DNA of 64,000 nt from Armatimonadota bacterium (GCA_030601885.1 JAUWAU010000001.1:62001-126000), one strand, 5' to 3'; counted from the first letter of the stretch, positions 34,601 through 42,263 are shown. A program made the numbers and translations. The notes: generated from the letters alone by a model not told the origin.

Positions 34601-35607
34601 CCCTCTTTCTTCACGAACCGCGCCTGCAGCGGCGCCACCTGGCGCACCGCGTTGGCGGCCCTGTCTGAAGCGGGCCGGCCCGCCCCCAGAGAGTCAGGGC
34701 CGCCCAGCTCCGACCGTCCCAGCTCCACCACGGGCCGGGACCGGTCGTCCTGCTCCCACGATAGCTCCCGGAGCCGGTTCACCCGATGCGCCTCGTCGAA
34801 GGCGAGGGGACGAAGCTGCGCGCGCTCGGGTGGACGATTTCGCTCACGCAGCGCGGCGATCTGCTCCGCCGACAGCGGCCGGTCGAACACGTACAGCTCG
34901 TCATAGGCAACGTTGTCGGAATGCACCATCACGAGCTTGTCCAGGTCTACGCCACGCGAGAACCACGTGGCCTCTCCCCAATTGGAGGCGACCTCCTTGC
35001 CGTCGAAGTAGAAGCGCGAGCCGTACGCCTGGTCCCATGTGACCGCAATGTGATGCCAGACGCCCTCCCTGAGCCGCGCCGTCCCCGGTGCATGCGCAAT
35101 GTGCGGCCGGTACAGCTCGTTGGCGAACCACGCCGAGAGCGCATTGGACTTGTTCGAGAACCGGCCGTACATGTGCCAGTAGTACGGATCCACCGTGTTG
35201 ATGGTGAGCATCTCGAAGCCGTAGAGCTGCTCCGTCTCGCGGATGAAGAAGGCGACGGTGCCGCGCTCCGGATTCACGTTGCCCAGCGCGTCGTACTCGC
35301 CGAGCTCGCCTCCCGTGCTGCCGCTCAGCGCCTTGCCGAAAACGCCGTCTATGTGCCTGCCTCCCCCAGGCCCGCGTTCGGCTCGGGCGTACCTGGCCAG
35401 GTACGGCACGTCGGGCCCTATGGCCAGGTCGGCGCGGCGATCCACGTCGAAGGAGGCGTGGAAGAGCAGTCCCGCGCCGGCATCCGGCGGCGCCTCACGG
35501 ATCCTGGTCTGAGCCGCAGACGGTGGCAGCATGAGTGCCAGCAACACGCTATACAGGAGCGCGCAACGAACGGCGGCAGCGACTGAACGGCATGGGCAGA
35601 CTTTCAC
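31699..35607 (-). CDS. Giant secreted LamG/(alpha/alpha)-barrel/CARDB protein
   Basis: The protein has 1302 aa. GTG at 35607 follows GGGAGGAAC and starts a signal peptide (LLYSVLLALMLPPSAAQT). Residues about 45-240 are a LamG-type concanavalin domain (GLLFHASFDVD, GTVAFFIRET, WHHIAVTWDQ, ASNWGEATW, DELYVFDRPLS). A beta-rich middle contains HLVIPGADQDVPLRGLRLVWRL. From about 700 to 1120 the protein is helical and carries the WWIENR/GDGWGDD block shared with the left-edge gene. The C-terminal 90 aa, ADLAVTSEDAQWSDDGDALI to NDIAELNEDNNSARIAK, is a CARDB-like adhesion domain. It probably binds and processes a polysaccharide outside the cell. A repeat unit at 34654-34704 is translated within it. 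Confidence 0.75.
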   Translation of the reverse strand: MKVCPCRSVAAAVRCALLYSVLLALMLPPSAAQTRIREAPPDAGAGLLFHASFDVDRRADLAIGPDVPYLARYARAERGPGGGRHIDGVFGKALSGSTGGELGEYDALGNVNPERGTVAFFIRETEQLYGFEMLTINTVDPYYWHMYGRFSNKSNALSAWFANELYRPHIAHAPGTARLREGVWHHIAVTWDQAYGSRFYFDGKEVASNWGEATWFSRGVDLDKLVMVHSDNVAYDELYVFDRPLSAEQIAALRERNRPPERAQLRPLAFDEAHRVNRLRELSWEQDDRSRPVVELGRSELGGPDSLGAGRPASDRAANAVRQVAPLQARFVKKEGNEVFDGKLGGGWPPLYAYEYNNGNGLHVELPEPYDLMTIEGRFAGRVYGRHTLTEEGKSLLSLNARQFATHVRFPRARPAGWLSIFKATMEDKGELPDKELVTQSRICELGFFRMGSHQLDGASARSYYIGPLQPSAGTEALQAELLGRYGPGDRATSVLTARPPGDGPAGQKLPALRYHHLVIPGADQDVPLRGLRLVWRLMDDSLDNALDITLHDPLQPGRRIFHLDFALHESATVRSEADATHLLDLTLDLSDRLVPAGRPLWISFCFKRDVALLWGDGEHESRVDLLVGSRDEVLPEYVRTELAFAKNRFREMSEPRPWGAHEHPEVDMPEFSREARELFVPLRHLWELQPDHPKVRALWLWTHKYFEDSSPVEPLPVPACENAPRWALLQRELFDLCTGVLYWWIENRQTPNGELGDGWGDDTDLIQNFAKLALIRDPGGRLRKAVKAVADGVYEAGRIKNGINARTTDTLHAYEEGVNAQPVMALIDYGNPLYVERMMAAAKTVEEHLTGINKHGRRRFRSWYFGADDLRTKGRYGADHPGNALFCHPALFLSFYSRHPRTVKFLREWVDGWLELYERDLAQGLDYPKHTLFDDTQVISRDYKVRGHGYVDLYPALYRMTGEQKYKETARFWTEPKQRFMRGANYMPALQIIDREKHRQDLIDWAREANLTRIANDSMGIAARQRIVEWEVTGEEQAAYEALEGCVRKLRLTFEAHTWAEPINDRIWLPDHPMIVMMQGGMSDQRNQLYPRHYVSYVGFSDFAAWVREKEDEHLRLWLYSFAPRAEEGLIRVWRTPLGTYRVTIGPDADEDGRPDAGSETRQMMLHRFAGVPVTLPPRQLIAVDIVLIQKSAEDFWARADLAVTSEDAQWSDDGDALIVVLHNVGNSPAQSVVVRLTDQRGKPLAERTVPSIEAPLDLVPCRVPLTFTGLKRGALVQVEVDPGNDIAELNEDNNSARIAK
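34654..34704. repeat. Repeat unit inside the giant LamG/CARDB gene
   Basis: Arms GGCGGCCCTG and CAGGGCCGCC enclose CTGTCTGAAGCGGG, the word found intergenically at 19516-19530 and 37549-37562. On the coding strand it encodes GGPDSLGAGRPASDRAA, a low-complexity loop. Confidence 0.7.
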
Positions 35608-35749
35608 AGCATCGTTCCTCCCTGGATGGCTGGGTACAGATGGGTTCGCTGTCCTGCACCGGCTGGCCTCCGGAAGGGCCAAGGGCAATTGGGGTCAGTC
35701 CGACCGCGGGCGCAGGAATTGGTCCGGGGCACGATCAAACTTCAACGAT

Positions 35750-36400
35750 GTGACTCCACGGCCCCCGGACATCAGCGAAGCGACGGCAGCCGATCTCAGC
35801 CCTATCGCGGAGCTGCTCAGCATCGCCTTCGCCGACGAGTACGCGCCCCTGTTCACTCGCGGCGACGACGCCCGCCGGCGATGTCTCGAAGCCATCATGA
35901 CCCACGGCTTCCTCGAGTGGCGCGATAGCACCGTGGTGTGTCGAGCCGATGGAAAGCTCGTCGGCGTGGCCATCCTGCGCTGGACGCCGCGGCAGCCCCG
36001 GCGCCGCGTCTTGCCGTGTCTGCAGGCTCTCGCCGCCGTCATCGGCTGGCCCCGGGCGCTGCTGGCCATGGGCAGCCTACTCTTGACGCCCGAACAGCGG
36101 CCGCCGCGCGGCGCCTGTGAGCTGCTTGTGCTCGCGGTCCATCCCGAGCATCGTCAGCGCGGCATCGCCCGCCGACTGGTGGCCGCGTGCGAGGATGCGG
36201 CCTGCGCTCGCGGCCGGTCCCGCATTACGGTGGCGGTGGATGTGCGGAACGCACCGGCCATCGCTCTGTATCAGAGCTGCGGCTTCCGGCACGTAGAGTC
36301 CCGGCTCATCCTGGCGGACCTGCTCGCCTTCCGCGCGTCGCGGTACCATCGGATGCAAAAACGCGTTGACCTGAGCAAATGGCAGAACGCATCATCATAG
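35750..36400 (+). CDS. GNAT-family N-acetyltransferase
   Basis: The protein has 216 aa from a GTG at 35750 that opens just before the domain (ISEATAADLSPIAELLSIAF). A longer frame overlaps the divergent giant gene and is rejected. The acetyl-CoA-binding block LLVLAVHPEHRQRGIARRLV contains the Q-x-x-G-x-A motif, followed by VAVDVRNAPAIALYQSCGFRHVE, the C-terminal GNAT strand and helix. It transfers an acetyl group to an amine; the substrate is unknown. Its end overlaps nagA by 22 nt, so the two are co-transcribed. No clear ribosome site precedes the GTG, so the start remains tentative; a repeat-like word GATCAAACTTCAACGATGTG lies exactly there. Confidence 0.75.
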   Translation: MTPRPPDISEATAADLSPIAELLSIAFADEYAPLFTRGDDARRRCLEAIMTHGFLEWRDSTVVCRADGKLVGVAILRWTPRQPRRRVLPCLQALAAVIGWPRALLAMGSLLLTPEQRPPRGACELLVLAVHPEHRQRGIARRLVAACEDAACARGRSRITVAVDVRNAPAIALYQSCGFRHVESRLILADLLAFRASRYHRMQKRVDLSKWQNASS

Positions 36401-37629
36401 CCAACGGCACCCTCGTCACGCCCCAAGAGGTGGTGCAAGACGGGACGCTCGTCATCGAAGGCGGGCGCATTGCCGAGGTGAGCGAGCGCCGGGTGCCACG
36501 GAGTGACCCGGGCGTCATCGATGCCGGCGGCAAACTCGTCGTCCCCGGCTTCATTGACCTCCACGTCCAGGGATGCTGTGGGCACGACGTCTGGGAGGCC
36601 GATCCATCGGCGGTACGGGCCATGGCCGAGAGCCTGGTGCGCTTCGGCACGACCGCCTTCCTGGCCACCACGGAGTACAATCCCCCGGGCATCGCCGCCA
36701 TACGGTCGGCAATGGCCGACGGGTGCCCCGGCGCGCAGCCCCTGGGGCTGCACATCGAGGGCCCTTTCGTCAGCCCGAGGCGCCTCGGCGCCATCCCGGA
36801 ATCCTACTGCTGGCGCCCGTCGCTGTCCGCGCTCGAGGGGATCCTGCAGACGACGGGCCCGGACCTCCGCTTGATGGTGGTCGCCCCGGAGGTGGAATGG
36901 GGCGTGGAGATCGTGCGGGAGCTCGCGGCTGCCGGCGTGCGCGTCGCCGTAGGGCACTCAGATGCGACGCGGGAGCAGGCGGCGGCGGGCATTGAGGCGG
37001 GCATCTCGCACGCGACGCATCTGTTCAACGCCATGCGTGGGATCAGCAGCGCGGACATCGGCGTAGCCGGCACGGTGCTGACCCATGACGAGGTGACTGC
37101 CGAGCTGGTAGCCGATTGCATCCATGTACATCCCGCCATGCTCGCGCTCGCCGTCAAGCTCAAGGGCCCTCACGGCATCGCCCTCATCAGCGACGCGATT
37201 CGCGCCACCGGACTGCCGGACGGCGTCTATCGGCACAGGGAGAATGACGAGGAGCTGCACGTTCGAGATGGGGCGGTGCGACTTCGCGACGGCACTATCG
37301 CGGGCAGTACGCTGACGCTGAACCGGGCTATATGCAACATGGTGCGGCGGGCGGATGTCCCCCTGCGGGAAGCCGTTACCATGGCCACGCACACTCCCGC
37401 CCGCATCGCTGGCGTGGCCGAATCAAAGGGAGCGCTCGAGGCCGGCATGGACGCCGACATCACGGTCCTCGACAACGCCTTCGAGGTGCGGATGACCCTC
37501 GTGCGCGGGCGCATCGTGCATGCGGAGGGTGCCACGGGTTGCTCGTCCCTGTCTGAAGCGGGACCCCGATCCCTGTCTAAAGCGGGACCCCGCACGGGGC
37601 CGAAGGGTCAGGGGCCAACCCGTGCGTAG
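36379..37629 (+). CDS. nagA: N-acetylglucosamine-6-phosphate deacetylase
   Basis: The protein has 416 aa. The amidohydrolase layout is complete: IIANGTLVTPQEVV, VPGFIDLHVQGCCGHD, LGLHIEGPF (metal-binding Glu), AVGHSDA and ISHATHLFNAM (metal-binding His residues), and HGIALISDAI (catalytic Asp). The enzyme removes acetate from GlcNAc-6-phosphate in amino-sugar recycling. It starts inside the GNAT gene, and no nagB or PTS gene is adjacent. The last about 30 residues (from SLSEAGPRSL onward) are encoded by an intergenic-type repeat, so the true family domain ends near residue 385. The GCCG in the HVQGCCGHD motif resembles the E. coli QLNGCGG variant, consistent with a single-metal enzyme. Confidence 0.9.
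   Translation: MAERIIIANGTLVTPQEVVQDGTLVIEGGRIAEVSERRVPRSDPGVIDAGGKLVVPGFIDLHVQGCCGHDVWEADPSAVRAMAESLVRFGTTAFLATTEYNPPGIAAIRSAMADGCPGAQPLGLHIEGPFVSPRRLGAIPESYCWRPSLSALEGILQTTGPDLRLMVVAPEVEWGVEIVRELAAAGVRVAVGHSDATREQAAAGIEAGISHATHLFNAMRGISSADIGVAGTVLTHDEVTAELVADCIHVHPAMLALAVKLKGPHGIALISDAIRATGLPDGVYRHRENDEELHVRDGAVRLRDGTIAGSTLTLNRAICNMVRRADVPLREAVTMATHTPARIAGVAESKGALEAGMDADITVLDNAFEVRMTLVRGRIVHAEGATGCSSLSEAGPRSLSKAGPRTGPKGQGPTRA
37533..37624. repeat. Composite repeat forming the 3' end of nagA
   Basis: Outer arms CACGGGTTG and CAACCCGTG enclose two tandem copies of CCTGTCT(G/A)AAGCGGGAC and a CCCCGCACGGGGCC unit. It resembles the block at 6286-6342 in reverse orientation. The nagA reading frame continues through it and stops just past its right arm. 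Confidence 0.75.
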
Positions 37630-37659
37630 TTGTAGGGCGGGGCCTCGCGCCAACCGACC

Positions 37660-38322
37660 TCAGTGCGTCAGCGCATACATCAGAATATTCACGCCCATCC
37701 GCAGCGCTGCCTCGCGCTTCTCCGGCGGATCGTTGTGCACCTCCGGGCCCTCCCAGCCGTCCCCCAGGTCGGTGTTGTAGCTGTAGAAGAGCACTATCCG
37801 GCCGCGATCCAGTATGGCGTAACCATGGGGCGGGCCGCCGTGGTGCTCGTGGATCTTGGGGAGGCCGGTGGGGAACTCGTAGAAGCAGTGGTAAATCGGG
37901 TGGTCGAAGGGAAGCTCGACGAGCTGCCGGTCGGGGAAGAGCACCTTGACGGCTTTGCGGAAGTGCGGATCCATGCCGTAGTTGTCGTCAACGTGCAGAA
38001 AGCCACCTCGAAGGAGGTATTCGCGGAGCTTCCCCGCCTCCTCGTCGGTGAACCGAATGCGCCCGTGGCCGGTGGCGAAGATGTACGAGTAGGAGAAGAG
38101 CCCCCGATCGAGCGGCGTCACGACGCCCGGCTCGTCGGCGATGTCGATAGCGGTCCGCTCCCGTACGGCGGCGATGAGGTTGGGCAGCGACGACCGATTG
38201 CTGTACCAGTCGCCCCCGCCGCCGTACTTGAGCTTGGCGATGCGCACCGGTGCGGCCACGGCGGAGGCGCAGAGGCCCAGCACGAGGAGCAGCACGATGC
38301 GGGTCACATCTCTAGACTTCAA
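37660..38322 (-). CDS. DUF4159-domain secreted protein
   Basis: The protein has 220 aa. A signal peptide (RIVLLLVLGLCASAVAAP) is followed by RIAKLKYGGGGDWYSNRSSL, then PLDRGLFSYSYIFATGHG, LREYLLRGGFLHVDDNYG and YEFPTGLPKIHEHHG, which are conserved blocks of DUF4159. The fold resembles class I glutamine-amidotransferase-like domains. DUF4159 proteins are common in bacteria with MoxR/DUF58 or gliding clusters, but none of those partners is nearby. Function unknown. The consensus promoter in the element at 38343-38708 points toward this gene, about 295 bp upstream of its start, and may drive it. Confidence 0.82.
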   Translation of the reverse strand: MKSRDVTRIVLLLVLGLCASAVAAPVRIAKLKYGGGGDWYSNRSSLPNLIAAVRERTAIDIADEPGVVTPLDRGLFSYSYIFATGHGRIRFTDEEAGKLREYLLRGGFLHVDDNYGMDPHFRKAVKVLFPDRQLVELPFDHPIYHCFYEFPTGLPKIHEHHGGPPHGYAILDRGRIVLFYSYNTDLGDGWEGPEVHNDPPEKREAALRMGVNILMYALTH

Positions 38323-38342
38323 TGTTGGCCTCCAATGCCGAT

Positions 38343-38708
38343 GGGGTCACATCTTCAAGCTTGATTCCGCTGAAGTACCCCGTGATTTGCAGCGTTGGTG
38401 CCGGCTGGGCTGAGGCTTTTGCGGCGGGCCGTGGTGGGGAGGCTGCTGCCGATGCTTTGCCGGAGCTGACGGGATGAAGTGTGCTCTCGGCGCTGGGTGT
38501 GCTCGCCGGCACGTCGAGGCAGTTGGTTGGGCCCGCCGGTGTTGAGAAATGGGTGGGGTGCCGCAAGTAGCGTGACACAAGTAATAGTATATAATAAGAC
38601 ATTCATAGGCTACTATATTATATCAACACAACGGCCTCCTGTCAACATATAAGGGCACAAGAAGGGGCCAGGGTTTTTCAGCGGAATCAAGTTTGAAGAT
38701 GTGACCCC
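38343..38708. mobile_element. MITE-like element with 32-bp terminal inverted repeats
   Basis: The ends are GGGGTCACATCTTCAAGCTT to 38374 and its complement at 38677-38708; 31 of 32 positions pair. The 366-bp interior has no credible intact gene, although leftward frames of 83-96 codons start near 38602-38606. It has an A+T-rich stretch at 38580-38650 with a consensus promoter. The shared terminal word GAAGATGTGACCCC also occurs at 19563-19576. I read it as a non-autonomous or deleted transposable element. Confidence 0.65.
38617..38645 (-). promoter_or_regulatory. Consensus sigma-70 promoter inside the MITE-like element
   Basis: On the minus strand TTGACA (38645-38640) and TATAAT (38622-38617) are separated by exactly 17 bp. 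Transcription would start near 38610 and run leftward across the element toward the DUF4159 gene. A GGAGG-like word lies in the spacer only. Confidence 0.8.
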
Positions 38709-38729
38709 TACGTCAACGGAGCAAGCCAC

Positions 38730-39245
38730 ATGCGCCAGCGAACCTTCAAGCGCGGCCTGCGCCGCATGGAGAAGCTGCTCAAGGAGACCATCGTCGGGCG
38801 ACTCGGACTGTCCTGCGATGGGGAAGTGTACGTTATCCCGATCAATCATTGCTACGTCCGCGGGCGGCTGATCTTCCACTGCGCCTTCGAGGGGCGCAAG
38901 CTCGACATGATGCGAAAGAACCCGCGGGTATGCTTCGAGGTGGACAGATGGACGTCCGCGCCGAAGGCCCGCGGAGGGCGTTACCACGAGATATGCGATG
39001 CGGGCTACGAGAGTGTCATCTGCTGGGGCCGAGCCCGCGAGGTGACGGACGTGGCGGAGCGCGTGCGTCTGCTGAACACCTTCCAGCGCCACTACGAGAT
39101 CACGCCGCGGGAGCGGATGACACGCGAGCGCGCCGCCAAGTGCAACGCCTTCGTGATCGACATCGAGCGGATGACGGGGGTTGTCAAGCGGGATAGAGAG
39201 TTCGAGTTTCTCGCGCACAACTTCCGTGCCGGAAAGCGGCGCTAA
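38730..39245 (+). CDS. Pyridoxamine-phosphate-oxidase-like flavin-binding protein (NimA type)
   Basis: The protein has 171 aa. The split-barrel FMN-binding pattern is present: ETIVGRLGLSCDGEVYVIPINHCY, GRLIFHCAFEGRKLDMMRKNPRVCFEVD, then YESVICWGRAREVTD. This is the order seen in the 5-nitroimidazole reductase (NimA) branch of the PNPOx family. Such proteins bind FMN or F420 and reduce small electron acceptors; resistance to nitroimidazoles is one documented role, but many are housekeeping. The C-terminus VIDIERMTGVVK also fits. It lies next to the MITE-like element, whose right end stops about 20 bp upstream of its ATG; GGAG lies just before the start. Confidence 0.82.
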   Translation: MRQRTFKRGLRRMEKLLKETIVGRLGLSCDGEVYVIPINHCYVRGRLIFHCAFEGRKLDMMRKNPRVCFEVDRWTSAPKARGGRYHEICDAGYESVICWGRAREVTDVAERVRLLNTFQRHYEITPRERMTRERAAKCNAFVIDIERMTGVVKRDREFEFLAHNFRAGKRR

Positions 39246-39260
39246 GCTGGCCCTGGTGTC

Positions 39261-40184
39261 CTACCCCGGCGGCACGTCCACGACCTTGGCCGCCTCGGTG
39301 AACTCATAGCCCTCGAGCTCTATTAGTGGCACCGCGAGGACGGCCTCAGCCACGTCCGGAGACGGCTGCGGCTCCTCGTACAGCAAGTGCGGCACCGGCT
39401 CCTGCTCTGGTCTCAGGTGCTCCCCAAGCATCTCCCGCAGCTCGCCGAGATGCACCAGTCCCTCTTCGTCGCGCCTTATGAGGCCCCCAAGGCGCCGGAT
39501 TTCCCGCTGCAGGAGGACATAGTCCACCTCGGGGAGCACAGTGGGCATCGTGTTCGACCACGTACACACCAGAATGGCGCTGCCTGCCTTCGTCGGCCGC
39601 AGGAGCACTATGTCGGGGACCGCGACTTCTCGCTCTGCGTAGAGGTTTTCGAGGGCCTGCCTGTGAGCCATGTACTGCCAGTAGTAGTCGAGCCGCTCCC
39701 TCGGACAGTAGCTCACGTAGCCACGTGTGTGATCCCGCACGCCCCGCGCCGCCGGCGCATTGCTCTGTTCCCAGCTCTGCCTGAGCTCAACGGCGGAGTA
39801 GCGCCGCGGCTTGCGCCCCTTGGAGTCCTGGCGCTGTCCGTCGTAGATCAGCAGCCCCAGCTCTTCGGCCACCTGGACGACAACGGGCATTGCTTCGGCG
39901 GCGAAAAACGACGGGCGAATGTAGTCGAGCGTAAACCCAAGCGGCGTAAGCTGCAGGCCCCGGAACTCGCGAGCCCGCGTCTCTTGACCCGACTCAGCCG
40001 ATCCGCTGAGCCAAAAGGAGCACTGCACGCCGGTGGAGCGGTTCTCGTACGAGTACACGGTGCTTCCGGCGTACTCGTCGGCATCTGCCGCCACATGGGG
40101 CAGCTTGGCCATCGCCGCTTGCAGCTCCTCAGGCGATAGCGGCGGCTGGTCCGCCGGTCGGTAGAAGAACAGGTCGAAGCTCAG
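39261..40184 (-). CDS. Uncharacterised protein with a probable CTG start codon
   Basis: The protein has 307 aa. The first ATG in frame (40112) has no ribosome site and would cut off a conserved-looking N-terminus. Upstream the frame reads LSFDLFFYRPADQPPLSPEE, and the S-F-D-L-x-F-Y-R opening is typical of a family of small cytoplasmic proteins of unknown function that begin with MSFDLYFY-type sequence. GGAGG stands 9 nt before a CTG at 40184, and a TAG stop lies 9 nt further up, leaving no ATG, GTG or TTG. The body is mixed helix and strand with no recognised motif (FFAAEAMPVVVQVAEELGLL, RDHTRGYVSYCP). It ends convergent with the PNPOx-like gene, 15 bp apart. Confidence 0.65.
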   Translation of the reverse strand: MSFDLFFYRPADQPPLSPEELQAAMAKLPHVAADADEYAGSTVYSYENRSTGVQCSFWLSGSAESGQETRAREFRGLQLTPLGFTLDYIRPSFFAAEAMPVVVQVAEELGLLIYDGQRQDSKGRKPRRYSAVELRQSWEQSNAPAARGVRDHTRGYVSYCPRERLDYYWQYMAHRQALENLYAEREVAVPDIVLLRPTKAGSAILVCTWSNTMPTVLPEVDYVLLQREIRRLGGLIRRDEEGLVHLGELREMLGEHLRPEQEPVPHLLYEEPQPSPDVAEAVLAVPLIELEGYEFTEAAKVVDVPPG

Positions 40185-40230
40185 TCCACTCTACCTCCGT
40201 TCATCCCGGTTAGCGCTTGCGTGGCAGCCC

Positions 40231-41655
40231 TTATCCGCCGAAGAACTTGGGCCACACGGTGGTAGCGAGGTAGTAGATCGCACTCGCGAGCGAGGCCAGT
40301 ACTGCCGCCCCCATGCCGATGTTCCAGCCGAGCGCCGATGTCCCGGTGGGCTTGGCGTCACCGAGGTACGCCCGGCGGTTGTGGAGGATCCAGAAGCCGA
40401 TGTAGGCAAGAGGGAGCATCAAGCCACAGATCGCCGAGGTTGCAACAGGCAGCCAGAACGGCGTCTTGGCCCACAGCACCGGCCCGAGAACGCCAACCGC
40501 GGGAATCAGCGACCCCAGGCGATAGCGCCAACCCGTGGGCTCCCAGTCCAGTACCTCGCAGACAATGAAGGCGCTCACCAGCATGTGCAGCGTAATCGTG
40601 CTCAGCGCCATGCCCAGGATGCCGATGCCGAAGATGAACTGGCCGATAGTCGGCCCCATCACGCCGCCCAGCACTTGGGCCGCGTGAACGGCACTCATGC
40701 CTGTGCCCTGCGCGGGCACGGCGTCAGTCCCGTAGATCGTGCTGCCGGCGGCGATGACCATCAGCGATGTGGCCAGAGCGTAGGGCACGAACATCCCGGT
40801 GACCAGGTCGAACCGCGCCAGACTATGGTGCGCCCGGCCCCAGCCCCGGGCCAGGAGGGTGTAAGGGAAAAGGAACGTCATGTTGATACCGATGGCCGCC
40901 CCGAAAGCGCCTATCATCACAGACACGCCTCGGGGATCGTCCTGCCCCGGTATGTGGAACGTCGTATATCCCCTGAGCACGCCGCCCCAATTGATGTGCG
41001 CTGCCTGTCGTACGACGACGATCAGGAGCGCGAGCACGATCCCCCAGACCATATAGCGCAGCGTGCGCTCGTACATGCGTATCCCCCGGGCGCTGCGCCC
41101 GTAGCTCCACGTTACGCAGGTGGCGAGCGGGAGAATACACAGGCCCACGAGCCACGGCGGAATGTCGATGCCGCCACCCGGCAGCGCCTTCCCCATCATG
41201 CTGCCCACGTCCCCGGCAAGGGAATACTGAGGGAAGTGCCAGATTACAGTCGCCGCCAGCGAGGCGATCGCCCAGGCCCATGCCAGCCCCGGGTGCGTGT
41301 AGCGCCGCAGTGCATCGAAGGGGCGCGCCCCGGTGGCGAGAGTCTGGTAGGCGATGGCGCCCAGCATGATGATGCCGAGGATCATGGCCACCGGCTGCAC
41401 CCACAGCAGGCGGTATTCCAGGTAGGCCCCAGCAAACAGTGACGCTGCTGCGCTGCCGCCGCCAAGGGTGAGCGCGCTCTGCAGCCAGCCGGGGCCGATG
41501 CGCGATAGGTAGCCTCGGCACCGCGTGCCGAAGCCCTTTGTCGCGAGCTTCGCCAGCGCCTCCTTCTCAGCGGCGAGAGCCTCCGGCTCCCACCGAGCCA
41601 CCATCGGCAGCCCGCGCTCGAGGTCAGCGCCGCGTGTCTCTTCCTGCTCCTTCAT
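40231..41655 (-). CDS. Nramp-related divalent-metal-type transporter, motif-deviant
   Basis: The protein has 474 aa. ATG at 41655 has AAGGAGG 6 nt upstream. About 11 transmembrane segments follow a 50-residue cytoplasmic tail. TM1 is GPGWLQSALTLGGGSAAA, which aligns with Nramp TM1 but lacks the metal-binding D-P-G-N; TM6 (IGINMTFLFPYTLLARGW) lacks the usual M-P-H. These residues form the manganese/iron site in Nramp, so this branch either moves another substrate (as in Nramp-related magnesium or anion transporters) or binds metal differently. The fold otherwise agrees (LEYRLLWVQPVAMILGIIML, AHINWGGVLRG). No regulator adjoins it. The family is confident, the substrate open. Confidence 0.8.
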   Translation of the reverse strand: MKEQEETRGADLERGLPMVARWEPEALAAEKEALAKLATKGFGTRCRGYLSRIGPGWLQSALTLGGGSAAASLFAGAYLEYRLLWVQPVAMILGIIMLGAIAYQTLATGARPFDALRRYTHPGLAWAWAIASLAATVIWHFPQYSLAGDVGSMMGKALPGGGIDIPPWLVGLCILPLATCVTWSYGRSARGIRMYERTLRYMVWGIVLALLIVVVRQAAHINWGGVLRGYTTFHIPGQDDPRGVSVMIGAFGAAIGINMTFLFPYTLLARGWGRAHHSLARFDLVTGMFVPYALATSLMVIAAGSTIYGTDAVPAQGTGMSAVHAAQVLGGVMGPTIGQFIFGIGILGMALSTITLHMLVSAFIVCEVLDWEPTGWRYRLGSLIPAVGVLGPVLWAKTPFWLPVATSAICGLMLPLAYIGFWILHNRRAYLGDAKPTGTSALGWNIGMGAAVLASLASAIYYLATTVWPKFFGG

Positions 41656-41777
41656 GGTGTCCTCCTTGACAACGTCGCCGCGCCACCAAGGTCATCGCAA
41701 CATTGGCGGGCACGGCTGCAGATCGGGCTGCGGCGATCGTACTGGTATCAACCCCTCAGGCCGCCGGCTCGCGACCA

Positions 41778-42263
41778 TCACGAGACGCCGATCAGACCGC
41801 CCAGCGCGCCAAATATGGCCATAAGTATTACCACCACCACACCCATAGCCGCGAGCGCGACGGAGATGATACCGCAGATCCGCCCGGCAACCGTCAGCCC
41901 CTCACCGGTCGGGTCCATCCTCCCCGCTCGCATCTGCTCAAGATCGTTGTTGCCGAAGATCCATGCGATGATCCCGCAGATGACGCACACCACGAGCCCA
42001 AGTATTCCGAGCACGAGAATGAGCACGCCCCGGTGCGGTTGCACGGGACCCGGAGGAGCGACCGCGGGCGGGGGAGGCCCGGGGGGCGGTGGCGGTGGGG
42101 CACCCGGAGGCGGCGCGGGGGGTGGCGGTGGCCCTGGCCTCTGCTCAGACGGGGGCTGACCTGGTGGTTGGGGTGTTGGCGGCTGGCCTGGTGGTTGAGG
42201 GGTCGGCGGCTGGCTTGGCGGTGGCGGCGGCTGAGGCTGCGATTCGTCTGGTTTCCGCTCCAT
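41778..42263 (-). CDS. DUF4190-type membrane protein with proline-rich tail
   Basis: The protein has 161 aa. ATG at 42263 has GGGAG 7 nt upstream; a longer frame is rejected. Residues 1-75 are a proline-rich, low-complexity cytoplasmic tail (PPPPPSQPPTPQPPGQPPTP). Two hydrophobic helices follow, LILVLGILGLVVCVICGIIAWIFG and ICGIISVALAAMGVVVVILM, separated by NNDLEQMRAGRMDPTGEGLT. That linker is the signature of DUF4190 proteins, where it is well conserved. Role unknown; such proteins often carry variable tails that bind partners. The tail is encoded by long CCG/GGC runs that may be prone to slippage. Confidence 0.75.
   Translation of the reverse strand: MERKPDESQPQPPPPPSQPPTPQPPGQPPTPQPPGQPPSEQRPGPPPPPAPPPGAPPPPPPGPPPPAVAPPGPVQPHRGVLILVLGILGLVVCVICGIIAWIFGNNDLEQMRAGRMDPTGEGLTVAGRICGIISVALAAMGVVVVILMAIFGALGGLIGVS

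Noticed and set aside
42045..42240. C/G-rich low-complexity stretch taken for a repeat element
   Set aside because: It encodes the proline-rich tail of the DUF4190-type protein in frame.
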